A stretch of DNA of 21,656 nucleotides from an uncultured Rhodospirillales bacterium (GTDB lineage: Bacteria > Pseudomonadota > Alphaproteobacteria > Acetobacterales > Acetobacteraceae), in assembly GCA_903844785.1 (NCBI GenBank), contig CAIMVB010000182.1:1-21656 (forward strand), read 5' to 3'. Numbering within the stretch: position 1 is the first letter of the stretch; each line of letters opens with the position of its first letter. Below are positions 1 to 7,331 of this stretch, one piece after another. Below the pieces are notes generated by a model, which was not told the origin of the DNA, did not search any database, and worked only from the letters and a program-made list of their open reading frames with translations. A program made the translations under genes and the position numbers.

Positions 1-51
1 ATAGCCGGTCAGCACGGTCACGGGCACGGGGGCGCGGGTGGTGTCGCTCAC
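1..51 (-). CDS. CobW-family GTPase/metallochaperone, N-terminal fragment (cut by window edge)
   Basis: Only the first 17 codons are present: a GTG start and a peptide reading MSDTTRAPVPVTVLTGY before the window ends. The string PVTVLTG(F/Y) is the usual lead-in to the Walker A loop (GAGKTT) of COG0523/CobW GTPases, which deliver zinc or cobalt or serve cobalamin synthesis. The GTG at 49-51 is chosen because the ATG at 63-65 runs into TGA after five codons, and because GGAG lies about eight bases upstream of the GTG. The gene follows the aminotransferase on the same strand after 137 bases that hold two hairpins, so it may have its own transcript. The P-loop itself is outside the window, so the family call rests on a short match. 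Confidence 0.6.
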   Translation of the reverse strand, partial: MSDTTRAPVPVTVLTGY

Positions 52-96
52 GTGGGTTTCTCCATCAGTAAGGTTTGAGACCCTATATGGGGCGAA

Positions 97-122
97 GCCG
101 GGCAGAGGTCACCCCGCCCGGC
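97..122 (-). other. Inverted repeat upstream of the CobW-like gene
   Basis: GCCGGGC at 97-103 and GCCCGGC at 116-122 form a perfect 7-bp stem around a 12-base loop that contains GGTCACC. It lies about 45 bases before the GTG start of the CobW-like gene, in the position of a leader structure or operator. No U-run follows on the minus strand, so a classical terminator is unlikely. Confidence 0.35.
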
Positions 123-153
123 AGCATATCGTCTTGGTCGCATTTCCCGAGGC

Positions 154-173
154 GCCATGTGAGCCCACATGGC
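154..173 (-). terminator. Hairpin after the aminotransferase gene, possible terminator or mRNA end stabiliser
   Basis: GCCATGTG (154-161) and CACATGGC (166-173) pair perfectly over 8 bp with a 4-base loop, starting about 15 bases after the aminotransferase stop codon. On the transcribed (minus) strand no T-run follows, so this is not a textbook intrinsic terminator. It could stabilise the 3' end or cause partial termination before the CobW-like gene. Confidence 0.35.
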
Positions 174-188
174 TTGAAAATGCTCCTG

Positions 189-1520
189 TTACGCCGCTTC
201 AGCGACAAGCGCCTCAGCCAAGGTATTGATCAGCCGATCCACATGCGGCTTTTCGCAAATCAGCGGCGGCGACATGGCAATGATATCCGCCGTCACGCGG
301 ATCAGCACGCCATCATCAAAGCAGCGGCGGAAGACATCCAGCGCGCGTTGCGTGGGCTTGCCCGGGCGCGGCGCCAATTCCACCGCGCCAATCAAGCCGA
401 CATCGCGGATATCAATCACATTCGGCAAGCCTTTCAGCGAATGCACCGCATCCTGCCAATAAGGCTCCAGCGCCAGCGCCCGGCCCGGCAAATCCTCAGC
501 GCGGTGCAATTCCAGCGTGGCAATCGCCGCCGCCGCCGCCAAAGGATGGCCGGAATAGGTATAGCCATGGAAGAATTCGATCCCGGCGCTGGTGCCAGTC
601 ACAATGGCATCATAGATGTCATTCCTGACCGCAACCGCGCCCATGGGCACGGCGGCGTTCGTCAGCCCCTTGGCCATGGTCATGATATCAGGCACCACAC
701 CCAGCCGTTCCGCACCGAAATTGGCGCCGAGGCGACCAAAACCCGTGATGACCTCATCAAAAATCAGCAGAATGCCATGCTTGGTGCAGATATCGCGAAG
801 GCGCTTGAGGTAGCCCACCGGCGGCACCAGCACCCCGGTTGAACCGGCCACCGGTTCCACCATGACAGCGGCAATGGTCTCCGCGCCATGCAAAGCCACC
901 AGGTTTTCCAGCACATCGGCCAATTCGGCGCCATGCGGTGGCTCGCCCCGGCAATAGCTGTTCTTGGCCGGCAGATGCGTATGCGGCAGATGGTCCACAT
1001 AAGGCAGCAGCGCGCCGAATTGCTTACGATTGGGGCCGATGCCGCCCACCGACATGCCGCCAAAACCCACGCCATGATAGCCGCGTTCGCGCCCAATCAA
1101 GCGCACGCGGGAAGATTCACCCCGTGCCTTGTGATAGGCCAGGGCGATTTTCAGCGCCGTATCAGCGGCTTCACTGCCGGAATTCGTGAAGAAAACGCGG
1201 TCCATGCCATCGGGCGTCATATCCGCCACGCGCGCGGCGGCTTCAAAGGCAATCGGGTGGCCAAGCTGGAAGGCGGGGGCGAAATCCATGATCGCCGCCT
1301 GCTTTTGGATGGCCTCCACAATCTCCCGCCGGCCATGTCCGGCATTGCAGCACCAAAGGCCAGAGGTTCCGTCCAGAATCTCCCGGCCCTCGGGCGTGTA
1401 GTAATGCATGCCCTCAGCGCGCGCGAGCATGCGCGGGCGGTCCTTGAAATACTTATTGTCGGAATAGGGCATCCAGAACGCGTCCAGATTATTCGGGCGC
1501 GGGACATTGATCTCATTCAT
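189..1520 (-). CDS. Class III omega-amino acid--pyruvate aminotransferase (beta-alanine:pyruvate type)
   Basis: A 443-residue PLP enzyme of aminotransferase class III. It would move the amino group of beta-alanine or another omega-amino acid to pyruvate, giving alanine and a semialdehyde, in the cytosol. Visible motifs: GTSGLWCCNAGHG (51-63), NSGSEAAD (113-120, phosphate binding), the Asp of IFDEVITGFGR at 255, and the PLP lysine in MAKG at 284. The early segment (NLDAFWMPYSDNKYFK) is typical of the Pseudomonas beta-alanine:pyruvate transaminase group. The reading frame extends 18 codons further upstream, but the ATG at 1518-1520 is preferred: GGAG sits at good spacing and homologues begin near here. 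It follows the acyl-CoA ligase by 66 bases on the same strand, suggesting one transcript. The exact amine donor cannot be read from sequence. Confidence 0.88.
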   Translation of the reverse strand: MNEINVPRPNNLDAFWMPYSDNKYFKDRPRMLARAEGMHYYTPEGREILDGTSGLWCCNAGHGRREIVEAIQKQAAIMDFAPAFQLGHPIAFEAAARVADMTPDGMDRVFFTNSGSEAADTALKIALAYHKARGESSRVRLIGRERGYHGVGFGGMSVGGIGPNRKQFGALLPYVDHLPHTHLPAKNSYCRGEPPHGAELADVLENLVALHGAETIAAVMVEPVAGSTGVLVPPVGYLKRLRDICTKHGILLIFDEVITGFGRLGANFGAERLGVVPDIMTMAKGLTNAAVPMGAVAVRNDIYDAIVTGTSAGIEFFHGYTYSGHPLAAAAAIATLELHRAEDLPGRALALEPYWQDAVHSLKGLPNVIDIRDVGLIGAVELAPRPGKPTQRALDVFRRCFDDGVLIRVTADIIAMSPPLICEKPHVDRLINTLAEALVAEAA

Positions 1521-1586
1521 CGGGGCTTCTCCGGGCTTCACCCCATACAAACACCCGCTGGCGCGCGGGGGCAAGCGGGGCGCGGA

Positions 1587-3278
1587 CTAGCCCTGCCGCA
1601 GTTCGGGGAAATCCTCCTCCCGATGCTCGCCCTCCGGCCGGGTGCCGGCGGCGAAGCGCTTTTCCTCAAGCTGGCGGAGTTCCACCCGCCTGATCTTGCC
1701 GGAAATGGTTTTCGGCAATTCATGCACTTCAAGCCGCCGCACGCGCTTGAAGGGGGAAAGCCGCCCGCGCAGATGCTGGAAGATGGATAGCATGGTGGCG
1801 GCGTTGGCCTCAGCGCCCGGGGCCAGCGCGATGAAGGCCTTGGGCACCGCCATGCGCATGGCATCCGGCGCCGGCACCACGGCGGCTTCCGCCACTGCCT
1901 CATGCTCGATCAGCACGCTTTCGAGTTCAAAGGGCGAAATCCGGTAGTCAGAGGCTTTGAAGACATCATCTGCCCGCCCGACATAGGTCAGGTAGCCATC
2001 CTGATCCCGATTGGCGACATCGCCGGTACGATAGAAAGCCTCGCCCGCCGGCAGGATGGCGCCATCATCGCCCTGATAGCCCATCATCAGCCCGGTCGGC
2101 GCGGGGTTCAGCGCGATGCAGACCTCCCCTTCCTCAGCCGGCTTGTCCTCGGGGTCGAGCAAAACAATCCGATAGCCCGGCAAGGGCTTGCCCATGGAGC
2201 CTTCCTTCAAGGGCATCCCTGGCGGATTGCCGATCTGGGCCGTGGTTTCCGTCTGGCCAAAAAAGTCGCGGATGGTCAGGCCCCAGGCATCGCGCACCTG
2301 TTCGATGATCTCGGGGTTCAGCGGTTCCCCCGCGCCGGCCACTTCGCGGAGCGACGTGCGCAGCGATTTCATGTCTTCCTGCACGAACATCCGCCAAACC
2401 GTGGGTGGGGCGCAAAGGCTGGTGACGCCGTTTGCGGCAATCGCTTCCAGCATGCCGCGCGCATTGAAGCGCGGCTGATTGGCGATAAAGACCGTGGCCC
2501 CCGCATTCCAGGGCGCAAAAAGGCAGGACCAGGCATGCTTGGCCCAGCCGGGTGAGGAAATGTTCAAATGCACATCGCCGGGCCGGAGCCCCAGCACGAA
2601 CATGGTGGAAAGATGCCCCACCGGATAGGATTGATGGCTATGCAGCACCAGCTTGGGCCGCGCCGTGGTGCCTGAAGTGAAGTAAAGCAGCAGCGGATCA
2701 CTCGCCCGCGTCGGCCCATCGGGCGTGAAGCTCGCGGCACCCTGGTGCAGCGTTTCATAAGCCACCCAGCCCGGCGGGGTAGCGCCGATGGCGATTCGCG
2801 TGACACCATCCTCCAGCCCCGCAAATTTCGGCGCATCGGCGGCATTGGCAACCACAAAGCGCGCGCGGCCCCGGGTGAAGCGGTCCTTCAAATCATCACC
2901 GGCGAGCAGCGTGGTCGCCGGGATCACCACCGCGCCGAGCTTCATCGCCGCCAGCATCACCTCCCACAACGGCACTACATTCCCGAGCATGAGCAGAATG
3001 CGGTCCCCGCGCTTCACACCCAGCGCCCGCAGCCCATTGGCCACGCGGTTGGAGGCGGCGGAAAGCTCGGCAAAGCCCACTTCGGCCGCGCCGTCGCCGA
3101 TGATTTTCAGGGCCAATTGCTGGCCCTGTGGGCCTTGGGCCAATTCGGCATCGAACCAATCGAGTGCCCAGTTGAAATCACCAAGTTCCGGCCAGCGGAA
3201 ATCACGATAAGCAGTCGCGTAATCGCCGCGCTGCGCCAGCAGGAAATCCCGCGCGGCCTTGAAGGCGGAATGGCTCAT
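1587..3278 (-). CDS. AMP-forming acyl-CoA ligase (acetyl-CoA-synthetase-like, medium-chain/aryl acid type)
   Basis: A 563-residue adenylate-forming enzyme that would activate a carboxylic acid with ATP and attach it to CoA. Motifs in order: the P-loop-like YFTSGTTARPKLV (199-211), SSPGWAKHAW (241-250), GQTET (341-345), YRTGD (416-420), GRADDVFKASDYRI (434-447) and the catalytic lysine of PKTISGK at 528. The DDVFKASDYRI hinge, instead of the more usual DxIKxxGxRI, and the GWAKHAW segment resemble the ACSM/benzoate-CoA ligase branch rather than long-chain FadD. The ATG follows GGGGAGGA by about eight bases. It is first in a likely operon with the downstream aminotransferase, consistent with breakdown of an amine- or carboxylate-bearing compound. 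The substrate is unknown. Confidence 0.87.
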   Translation of the reverse strand: MSHSAFKAARDFLLAQRGDYATAYRDFRWPELGDFNWALDWFDAELAQGPQGQQLALKIIGDGAAEVGFAELSAASNRVANGLRALGVKRGDRILLMLGNVVPLWEVMLAAMKLGAVVIPATTLLAGDDLKDRFTRGRARFVVANAADAPKFAGLEDGVTRIAIGATPPGWVAYETLHQGAASFTPDGPTRASDPLLLYFTSGTTARPKLVLHSHQSYPVGHLSTMFVLGLRPGDVHLNISSPGWAKHAWSCLFAPWNAGATVFIANQPRFNARGMLEAIAANGVTSLCAPPTVWRMFVQEDMKSLRTSLREVAGAGEPLNPEIIEQVRDAWGLTIRDFFGQTETTAQIGNPPGMPLKEGSMGKPLPGYRIVLLDPEDKPAEEGEVCIALNPAPTGLMMGYQGDDGAILPAGEAFYRTGDVANRDQDGYLTYVGRADDVFKASDYRISPFELESVLIEHEAVAEAAVVPAPDAMRMAVPKAFIALAPGAEANAATMLSIFQHLRGRLSPFKRVRRLEVHELPKTISGKIRRVELRQLEEKRFAAGTRPEGEHREEDFPELRQG

Positions 3279-3615
3279 GCCGCTATCCTCCCCAACCGCG
3301 CGGCGTGGCGCGGGGCGTTATTGTTTTCGGGTGAAGGCTAAACCGGCATTATCCATATGTTCAAGTCAGTCAGCGAGTCTTGGAAGCTTGTAAAACTCGC
3401 ATCACCAATGCTCGCGCCTTTCTGCTTCACAAGCAGGCTGCTTCGCATAATCCGCCATAAGTTCTGAGTGAGTGCTTTTTCCGACCTTATCTGGGCCCAG
3501 CACCGCAAAGGCCCAGTATTACTCTGCTCATGGAAATTGTGCCGCTTGACTATGGAAACTTGACTTTAACCTAAAATTTGCCTAAAATTAATCATTTATT
3601 CGTGCGGGTTTTGCC
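3279..3615. other. Divergent intergenic region, AT-richer, between the acyl-CoA ligase and the RTX protease
   Basis: No supportable gene lies in these 337 bases. The region holds the promoter of the RTX protease at its right end. It also holds an inverted repeat CTGCTT-CAC-AAGCAG (3422-3436) and three copies of a GGCCCAG half-site: CTGGGCC (3491-3497), overlapping GGCCCAG (3494-3500), and GGCCCAG again (3510-3516), the latter two in direct orientation 16 bases apart. The right half is clearly richer in A+T than the rest of the window. The promoter of the ligase should also be here, but I see no convincing match. Confidence 0.6.
3560..3588 (+). promoter_or_regulatory. Sigma-70-like promoter of the RTX protease gene
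   Basis: TTGACT at 3560-3565 and TAAAAT at 3583-3588 are separated by exactly 17 bases, close to the consensus for the housekeeping sigma factor. The start codon lies at 3616, so the leader would be only about 20 bases. Both elements occur twice: CTTGACT also at 3545-3551 and CCTAAAATT also at 3570-3578. This suggests a local duplication or two overlapping promoters, but the upstream pair has a poor 20-base spacing. Confidence 0.6.
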
Positions 3616-5445
3616 ATGCCAAGCTATTACGGATCATCTGCGGCCGATACCTTGGCTGGCACAACTGGCGCAGACCAATTCTTCGGCTTTGCAGGCAATG
3701 ACAGCCTTTCTGGTGGCGCAGGTAACGACGATCTCTACGGGGATGATGGCAACGATACGTTGGATGGCGGCGAAGGTAACGATCATCTCTACGGCGACGA
3801 CGGGCATAATTTACTACTGGGCCAAGCGGGCAATGACTACCTCTCGACCTATTATTATGAGGGAAATTCAACATTAGATGGCGGCGAGGGCAATGATACC
3901 CTGTATGGGGGCGCGGGTCGCAATCTACTGCTTGGCCAAGCGGGTAATGATTATCTGTCAACCTATTCCGATGTTGGAAACTCAACGCTGGATGGCGGTA
4001 CCGGTAATGATTCCTTGTATGCCGAAGAAAGCAGTGATGACCGTCTCCTAGGGGGCAGCGGCAATGATTACCTCGACTCCGGCTGGAGCGGCTTGGGCAA
4101 CGATACCCTTGATGGCGGCGCCGGCATCGACTCTCTTGTGGGGGGGTATGGGAACGACGTTTACTTTATTGATAATGTCTTTGACAGTATTTTCGAATAC
4201 GGGGGTAATGATACCGCCTATGTCTCTACAAGCTTCATAAATTTGCCCGACTCGATTGAGAACGTGATTTATACTAATGGTGCGCTCGCTGTTCCCTATT
4301 GGATTGACGCGCTTTTGGGGGATTACGGGGCGTATCATCCAGCAAGCCATTTAGGTCCTGCAAAAACGTTCGGTTACGCCTTTCCGACAGCAGCCCCCGA
4401 TTACCTCAGCGGTACGAGATATACCGATGGCTATACAGCCTTCTCGAGCATACAGATCGCGCGAACTGAGCTGGCATTACAATACATTGAGAGTATCATT
4501 GACGTCCGGTTCGTGCAGGCCACCAACCCCGTCGCGCCAAATGTCTTGTCCTTCGCCAGTAATACACAAACCGGTTCGGCAGGATACGCTTTCTATCCCT
4601 CAGCATCCTTCATCGGCAGCGATATTTTTCTCAACAACGCAAGCTATAATATATCCTTGGCTGATGGAACCTATGGCGCCCTCACCCTTATCCATGAAGT
4701 GGGTCACGCCCTCGGGTTGAAGCATCCCTTTGATGAACCGGATGCATATGGTCACATCCCAGACCCCCCTTATCTTCAGGGGGCCGAGGATGATACGGCT
4801 TGGTCAGTAATGAGTTACAATGATCACGCTGAGCAATATTACCTGCGCTTCAGTCCACTGGATATCGCAGCGCTGCAATATCTCTATGGCGTCAGCCCGA
4901 CTTCACGCGCTACCAACGACACCTATGCCGTATCTTCGGCGACGGCGAATTTCATTTGGGACGGTGACGGAATCGACTCCATCAACGCCAGCAGCCTTGG
5001 GCAGGGAGCCACCATTTACCTGACCCCGGGTTACTGGGGTTATGTCGGGTCAAGCAAGGCAACAACCATTACATCCGCCGGCCAAATCACGGTCAATTTT
5101 GGCACTGTCATCGAAAACTTGATTGGGTCTGGGCATGCAGATTCCTTGTATGGAAATGCGTCAGGCAACCAAATCCTGGGCGGCGGAGGTAACGACAGGA
5201 TTGAAGGCTGGGATGGTGACGACAGTATTGAGGGAGGCGACGGAAGCGACACGATAACGGGGGGCGCCTTTGCCTCATCTTCAGGAAATGTCGGTGCAGA
5301 TACGCTGATCGGTGGCGCCGGCAATGATATGCTGGTAGCCGATGGGATAGGTGACTTCATACAAGCTGGCGCCGGTGATGATGTCATTCTACTTGGCGGC
5401 ACTAACCAGGCTGCTATTCTGGCCTTATTCGGTTTACCCGCATGA
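3616..5445 (+). CDS. Serralysin-like zinc metalloprotease with RTX repeats at both ends (type I secretion substrate)
   Basis: A 609-residue protein with no N-terminal signal peptide, as expected for a type I secretion substrate. Residues about 8-180 are glycine/aspartate-rich RTX calcium-binding nonapeptides (GGxGNDxLx), including two 38-residue units (58-95, 96-133) and a degenerate third (134-173). Residues about 175-220 resemble the NDxYxIDN...ENVIYT segment common in RTX proteins. The catalytic domain has the metzincin motif HEVGHALGLKHP at 360-371 and the Met-turn SVMSY with Met399 and Tyr401, matching family M10B. More RTX repeats follow (about 500-595). In typical serralysins the RTX block is only C-terminal and a short propeptide precedes the protease; here the protein begins directly in RTX repeats. 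No ABC exporter, membrane fusion protein or inhibitor gene is nearby. The gene is AT-richer than its neighbours (25 of 60 bases G/C at 4621-4680), suggesting transfer. No strong ribosome binding site precedes the ATG. Confidence 0.88.
   Translation: MPSYYGSSAADTLAGTTGADQFFGFAGNDSLSGGAGNDDLYGDDGNDTLDGGEGNDHLYGDDGHNLLLGQAGNDYLSTYYYEGNSTLDGGEGNDTLYGGAGRNLLLGQAGNDYLSTYSDVGNSTLDGGTGNDSLYAEESSDDRLLGGSGNDYLDSGWSGLGNDTLDGGAGIDSLVGGYGNDVYFIDNVFDSIFEYGGNDTAYVSTSFINLPDSIENVIYTNGALAVPYWIDALLGDYGAYHPASHLGPAKTFGYAFPTAAPDYLSGTRYTDGYTAFSSIQIARTELALQYIESIIDVRFVQATNPVAPNVLSFASNTQTGSAGYAFYPSASFIGSDIFLNNASYNISLADGTYGALTLIHEVGHALGLKHPFDEPDAYGHIPDPPYLQGAEDDTAWSVMSYNDHAEQYYLRFSPLDIAALQYLYGVSPTSRATNDTYAVSSATANFIWDGDGIDSINASSLGQGATIYLTPGYWGYVGSSKATTITSAGQITVNFGTVIENLIGSGHADSLYGNASGNQILGGGGNDRIEGWDGDDSIEGGDGSDTITGGAFASSSGNVGADTLIGGAGNDMLVADGIGDFIQAGAGDDVILLGGTNQAAILALFGLPA
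3787..4137 (+). repeat. In-gene tandem super-repeat of about 38 codons (three copies)
   Basis: Within the RTX protease the units beginning LYGDDGHNLLLGQAGND (residues 58-95) and LYGGAGRNLLLGQAGND (96-133) are nearly identical and exactly 114 bases long. A third unit (134-173) is 120 bases long and diverged (LYAEESSDDRLLGGSGND). Each unit carries one GQAGNDYL-type turn and one STLDGG turn separated by a tyrosine/serine-rich insert. This points to recent segmental duplication. Confidence 0.8.
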
Positions 5446-5602
5446 TAAAGCGGATTCTGGGCGCAATAACGCCAGCCAAATGGTATCACGCGATGGTTCG
5501 GGACATGCGACCAAACTAAGTTCAATGCGGGTCGGGGGACTGACCTACCACCCTGCCAAAGCACCCTTCCTTGGCTGGCCGGTCTAGGCAGCAATTAGCG
5601 CC

Positions 5603-6574
5603 TTATTCCACCTTGATCCCCGTCGCCGCCACCACGCGCTGCCATTGCGGCACATCGGACTCGAGCAAGGCGGACAATTCAGCCGGGCCGGTCAGCAAGG
5701 GCGTGGTCCCGGCGGCGGCGAAGCGCGTGCGCACATCAGGCAGGTCTCGGATGCTGCCCAAGGTTTCCGCCATGCGCGCGATAATGGCGGGCGGCGTCGC
5801 GCGCGGGGCGGCGATGGCATACCAATTCAGCGCGATATAGCCGGGCACTATTTCATTGATAGCCGGCGTATCCGGCAGGGCGGCCAGGCGCCTTGGCCCC
5901 GCCACACCCAAAAGCCGCGCCCGTCCGCCCTGCACATGCGGCAGGGTTTCCACCGTGCTCGCGAACACCATGTCTATTTCGCCAGCGTAAAGCGCCGTCA
6001 TGGCCGGCGCCGCACCGCGATAGGATACATGGGTCAAATCCAGATTGGCCGCCAGCGCAAACAGAGCGCCTGAAAGATGGTTGGAAGACCCCACCCCGCC
6101 GCTGCCATAGGTCAGACGCCCCGGCTCAGCACGGGCGGCAGCCAATACTTCCTGCACGCTTTGATAGGGCGATGCCGCGCGCACCACCATGGCGGTTGGA
6201 ATATCCGCAACCAAACTGACGGGGGCCAAGGCCGTGCGCGGATCCAGCCCACGATTAGGATATAGCGCCGGGACAGAAGCGAGTGACGCGCTGGTCAGCA
6301 CAAAGGCCGTGCCATCGGGCGGCGATTGCACCACGGTATGAATGCCAATGCTGCCGCCCGCCCCTGGGCGATTTTCGATGATGAAGGGCTGGCCCAGCCT
6401 TTCCTTCAAATGCTCCGCCAAAAGCCGGCCCACCAGATCAATCGGCCCGCCGGCGCCGAAGGGGATGATGATCCGCACCGGTCGATCCGGCCATGGGGTC
6501 TGGGCATGGGCGCGCTGGATAAAGGGCAGGGCAAGGGCGCTGGCCAGCAGCGCACGACGCGGGGCTTTGATCAT
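5603..6574 (-). CDS. Bug-family (TctC-like) periplasmic substrate-binding protein, orphan
   Basis: A 323-residue extracytoplasmic solute receptor of the tripartite tricarboxylate transporter family, which usually binds carboxylates. A signal peptide with paired arginines (R6-R7) and a hydrophobic core ends in AHA with likely cleavage before Gln25. The mature start WPDRPVRIIIPFGAGGPID and the following IENRPGAGGSIG are hallmark Bug motifs, as is the HVSYRGAAPAMTAL segment in the middle. The start is supported by GGAGGAA upstream of the ATG. No TctA or TctB membrane subunit is in the window, which is common because these receptors are often scattered as orphans. It lies 62 bases downstream of the GNAT gene on the same strand and faces the RTX gene tail to tail. 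The ligand is unknown. Confidence 0.9.
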   Translation of the reverse strand: MIKAPRRALLASALALPFIQRAHAQTPWPDRPVRIIIPFGAGGPIDLVGRLLAEHLKERLGQPFIIENRPGAGGSIGIHTVVQSPPDGTAFVLTSASLASVPALYPNRGLDPRTALAPVSLVADIPTAMVVRAASPYQSVQEVLAAARAEPGRLTYGSGGVGSSNHLSGALFALAANLDLTHVSYRGAAPAMTALYAGEIDMVFASTVETLPHVQGGRARLLGVAGPRRLAALPDTPAINEIVPGYIALNWYAIAAPRATPPAIIARMAETLGSIRDLPDVRTRFAAAGTTPLLTGPAELSALLESDVPQWQRVVAATGIKVE

Positions 6575-6636
6575 TCTGGTGCTTCCTCCGCCCCGATTAA
6601 AGGCGGAATAGCCCTGTTTGGGAATAAGCGGCGCGG

Positions 6637-7206
6637 TCAGAGGCGCGGCAAATGGGCCGGGATGCGCATGCCAAGGGAAAGCGGTACTGGCCAGACTTCC
6701 TCTATCGCGCGTAGCTTTCTGAAGCCCGCCGCCAAATAGCCCGGCAGGGCGCGCGGATGATCCGCATTGCAGGTATTCACCGTGACCGCAGGTAGGCCGA
6801 TACGCCAGGCGTCATCTACCGCATGGCGCAGAAAGGCCGCGCCCAGCCCGGTACCAATCGCCCAGGGCACCAACCCGAAATAGGAAAGGTTCACCGCCTG
6901 CCCGGCGCGGTGGTCAAGCTCATAAAACCCGACCGGTTCGCCATCACGCATCAGCACATGCAGGCTGACCGAAGGATGCGCGAGCAAACCCGCCAATTCC
7001 ACATCGGTTGCGATGCGCCGCATCCACCAGAGCCAGGGTTCACCCACCATATTGTAAAGATATCGGTAGAAGGGCACGGAACAATGCCGCACGCTTTCCA
7101 CCCGCGCATCGCCGGGCAAGGCCGGCGCGGGGCTGGTGGGCGGCGCATCCATGCGCAGGAAAGTCACCTGCACCTTCAGGCGCGCGACGGGTTCGGCTGA
7201 CACCAT
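6637..7206 (-). CDS. GNAT-family N-acetyltransferase
   Basis: A GNAT-fold protein of 189 residues from the chosen start. The acetyl-CoA-binding motif A is visible as YFGLVPWAIGTGLGAAFL (109-126) and the C-terminal part as VNTCNADHPRALPGYLAAGFR (143-163). GEPVGFYEL (89-97) looks like the strand preceding motif A. The substrate cannot be inferred. The frame extends to a TTG at 7275, but that codon overlaps the T-run of the petC terminator, so a later start is more likely. I chose the ATG at 7204-7206; an ATG at 7249-7251 is the alternative, and neither has a good ribosome binding site. The proposed gene lies downstream of the cytochrome bc1 operon and upstream of a Bug receptor, without an obvious functional link to either. 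Confidence 0.75.
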   Translation of the reverse strand: MVSAEPVARLKVQVTFLRMDAPPTSPAPALPGDARVESVRHCSVPFYRYLYNMVGEPWLWWMRRIATDVELAGLLAHPSVSLHVLMRDGEPVGFYELDHRAGQAVNLSYFGLVPWAIGTGLGAAFLRHAVDDAWRIGLPAVTVNTCNADHPRALPGYLAAGFRKLRAIEEVWPVPLSLGMRIPAHLPRL

Positions 7207-7273
7207 AACATCAGCCACTAGCAAAGATCGCGCGCCGATGGAAACAACCATTACGCGGAAGCGGCGCGGCCAC

Positions 7274-7304
7274 AAAAAAACACGCGCCCCTTTCGGGACG
7301 CGTG
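7274..7304 (-). terminator. Intrinsic terminator of the petABC operon
   Basis: On the minus strand CACGCGTCCC, a GAAA tetraloop and GGGGCGCGTG form a 10-bp stem (one G-T pair), immediately followed by seven T residues (the A-run at 7274-7280 on the plus strand). It starts 27 bases beyond the petC stop codon and cleanly ends the operon. Confidence 0.92.
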
Positions 7305-7331
7305 CCCTTGCTTACGGCGCTTTAGAAGCGA

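Noticed and set aside
63..65. ATG as start of the left-edge minus-strand gene
   Set aside because: It meets TGA after five codons; the GTG at 49-51 opens the CobW-like frame instead.
888..1790. Plus-strand open frame of 300 codons opposite the aminotransferase
   Set aside because: Crosses the ends of two well-supported minus-strand genes and has no domain or ribosome binding site; a GC-bias shadow.
3616..4140. Repeats in the RTX gene as a possible CRISPR array or VNTR
   Set aside because: Repeats are in frame, encode glycine/aspartate-rich RTX turns and have 114-120-base periods; there are no short identical repeats with unique spacers.
5457..5475. CTGGGCG...CGCCAG inverted repeat after the RTX gene as a terminator
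   Set aside because: The stem is short and bulged, with no T-run on either strand, so it is not annotated as a terminator.
7207..7275. TTG-initiated N-terminal extension of the GNAT protein
   Set aside because: The TTG lies in the T-run of the petC terminator, so an mRNA starting downstream would lack it; start choice remains uncertain.
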